The notes below the pieces were generated by a model that saw only the letters and a program-made list of their open reading frames with translations, was not told the DNA's origin and did no database searches. From Methylomonas koyamae (GTDB lineage Bacteria; Pseudomonadota; Gammaproteobacteria; Methylococcales; Methylomonadaceae), in contig NZ_AP019777.1 in NCBI RefSeq assembly GCF_019669905.1, forward strand, positions 3,968,001 through 4,032,000: a stretch of 64,000 bases of DNA, written 5' to 3'. Below, one piece after another: positions 62,946 to 64,000 of the stretch. The translations under genes and the position numbers were made by a program. The first letter of the stretch is position 1. Every line of letters starts with the position of its first letter.

Positions 62946-64000
62946 ATGGGTGCACAAGAAAACTTCGAACAACTTCCGCTAAAAGATTTCACCGAGAAGG
63001 CCTACCTCGATTATTCGATGTACGTCATTCTGGACCGGGCCTTGCCGCACATCGGCGACGGCCTCAAACCCGTGCAGCGCCGCATCGTTTATGCGATGTC
63101 CGAACTGGGGCTGACCGCGTTAGCCAAATACAAAAAATCCGCGCGCACCGTTGGCGACGTACTGGGTAAATACCATCCGCACGGCGACTCGGCCTGCTAC
63201 GAAGCCATGGTGCTAATGGCGCAGGATTTCTCCTACCGTTATCCCCTGATCGACGGCCAGGGCAACTGGGGCTCGCCAGACGATCCCAAATCGTTCGCGG
63301 CGATGCGTTACACCGAATCGCGGCTGACCGCCTACGCCCAAACCCTGCTCAGCGAGCTGGGCCAGGGCACGGTCGATTGGGTGGACAACTTCGACGGCAC
63401 CTTGCAGGAACCTTCGCTGTTGCCGGCGCGCTTGCCCAATGTACTGCTGAACGGCACCACCGGCATCGCGGTCGGTATGGCCACCGACATTCCACCGCAT
63501 AATTTGCGCGAGGTCGCCGCCGCCGTGCTGCAACTGCTCGACGAGCCGGAGACGCCGCTGGAAGGCTTGTTGGAACATATCAAGGGGCCAGATTTTCCGA
63601 CCGACGCCGAAATTGTCACGCCGGCCGCCGATCTGCAAAAGCTGTATCTGACCGGCAACGGCTCGGTGAAAATGCGCGCCAAATACGAAATCGAAGACGG
63701 CAACATCGTCATCACCGCGTTGCCGCACCAGGTGTCCGGCGCCAAGTTGTTGGAACAGATTGCGGCGCAAATGCTGGCAAAAAAGTTGCCGATGATCGAG
63801 GACTTGCGCGACGAGTCCGACCACGAAAACCCGACTCGCTTGCTGATCATTCCAAAAACCAAGCGCACCGATTTCGATGCGGTGATGTCGCATTTGTTTG
63901 CGACCACCGATCTGGAGAAAAACTACCGAGTCAACCTGAACATGATCGGCCTGAACGGCAAGCCGCAGGTCAAAAACCTCAGACAGATTCTGACGGAATG
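62946..64000 (+). CDS. parC: DNA topoisomerase IV subunit A (N-terminal part)
   Basis: Topoisomerase IV cuts and rejoins duplex DNA to separate daughter chromosomes. The 351 residues in the window run off the right edge. The active-site Tyr122 is in [11 protein letters not shown], and the N terminus [20 protein letters not shown] is standard. The quinolone-determining region [14 protein letters not shown] keeps Ser82 and Glu86, the wild-type residues. Motif [14 protein letters not shown] separates ParC-like from GyrA-like only by overall match; the short N terminus favours ParC. No parE is visible. Confidence 0.93.
   Translation, partial: MGAQENFEQLPLKDFTEKAYLDYSMYVILDRALPHIGDGLKPVQRRIVYAMSELGLTALAKYKKSARTVGDVLGKYHPHGDSACYEAMVLMAQDFSYRYPLIDGQGNWGSPDDPKSFAAMRYTESRLTAYAQTLLSELGQGTVDWVDNFDGTLQEPSLLPARLPNVLLNGTTGIAVGMATDIPPHNLREVAAAVLQLLDEPETPLEGLLEHIKGPDFPTDAEIVTPAADLQKLYLTGNGSVKMRAKYEIEDGNIVITALPHQVSGAKLLEQIAAQMLAKKLPMIEDLRDESDHENPTRLLIIPKTKRTDFDAVMSHLFATTDLEKNYRVNLNMIGLNGKPQVKNLRQILTE

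Noticed and set aside
62507..63169. Plus-strand frame across the sigma-factor end and parC start
   Set aside because: It is out of frame with two secure genes and rich in Arg and Pro, typical of a shadow frame.

Overview
The window looks like chromosomal DNA of a gammaproteobacterium with moderately high GC. The sspA-sspB pair, surE-pcm, rhlE and a sorting tail of the Methylococcales PEP-CTERM type (VPLPGAVW...RKRR) suggest a Methylomonas-like methanotroph. This is an inference: no methane-oxidation gene lies in the window. I saw no rRNA, tRNA, CRISPR array, prophage or intact insertion sequence.

Layout. 1-2.5 kb: end of a PiT phosphate transporter, its DUF47 partner, and sspA-sspB. 2.8-6.4 kb: a minus-strand flagellar filament block (fliC, flaG, fliD, fliS, fliT-like) with a clear sigma-28 promoter before fliC. 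6.4-16.4 kb: enzymes for CMP-legionaminic acid in two minus-strand groups (legI-legH-ptmE and legF-legB-legC-legG plus a cytochrome). They are separated by a PEP-CTERM gene and a class II aldolase. 16.4-23.6 kb: an Hsp70-family gene and a complete type I secretion system (ABC, HlyD, TolC), transcribed directly into the legF-legG group. 23.9-31.8 kb: one divergent gene for a 2645-residue octapeptide-repeat protein with a C-terminal RTX region. 32.1-38.8 kb: two large GT41 (O-GlcNAc-transferase-like) proteins, the first also carrying two FkbM methyltransferase domains. 38.9-43.5 kb: housekeeping genes (pcm, surE, an Smr protein, rhlE, an RRM protein, a cold-shock protein). 43.9-52.2 kb: a PilJ/PAS/GGDEF sensor, a GST, a LysR regulator with a tautomerase and an aldehyde dehydrogenase, zwf, and an unknown gene. 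52.6-58.1 kb: a GST, then an operon of a GST-P450 fusion, an unknown membrane protein and a DyP peroxidase. 58.4-61.4 kb: secreted phosphatase PhoD and a glycerophosphodiesterase behind a three-repeat Pho box. 61.5-64 kb: an ECF42-type sigma factor and the start of parC.

The most interesting part is 11.6-38.8 kb. It combines a giant Thr-rich repeat protein, a dedicated exporter, a chaperone, two cytoplasmic GT41 glycosyltransferases (one fused to methyltransferases) and a nonulosonic-acid pathway. A sigma-28-like promoter before the giant gene ties it to the flagellar regulon. I propose a system that makes, glycosylates and exports a giant surface protein. The grouping and motifs are seen in the sequence; the joint function is inference.
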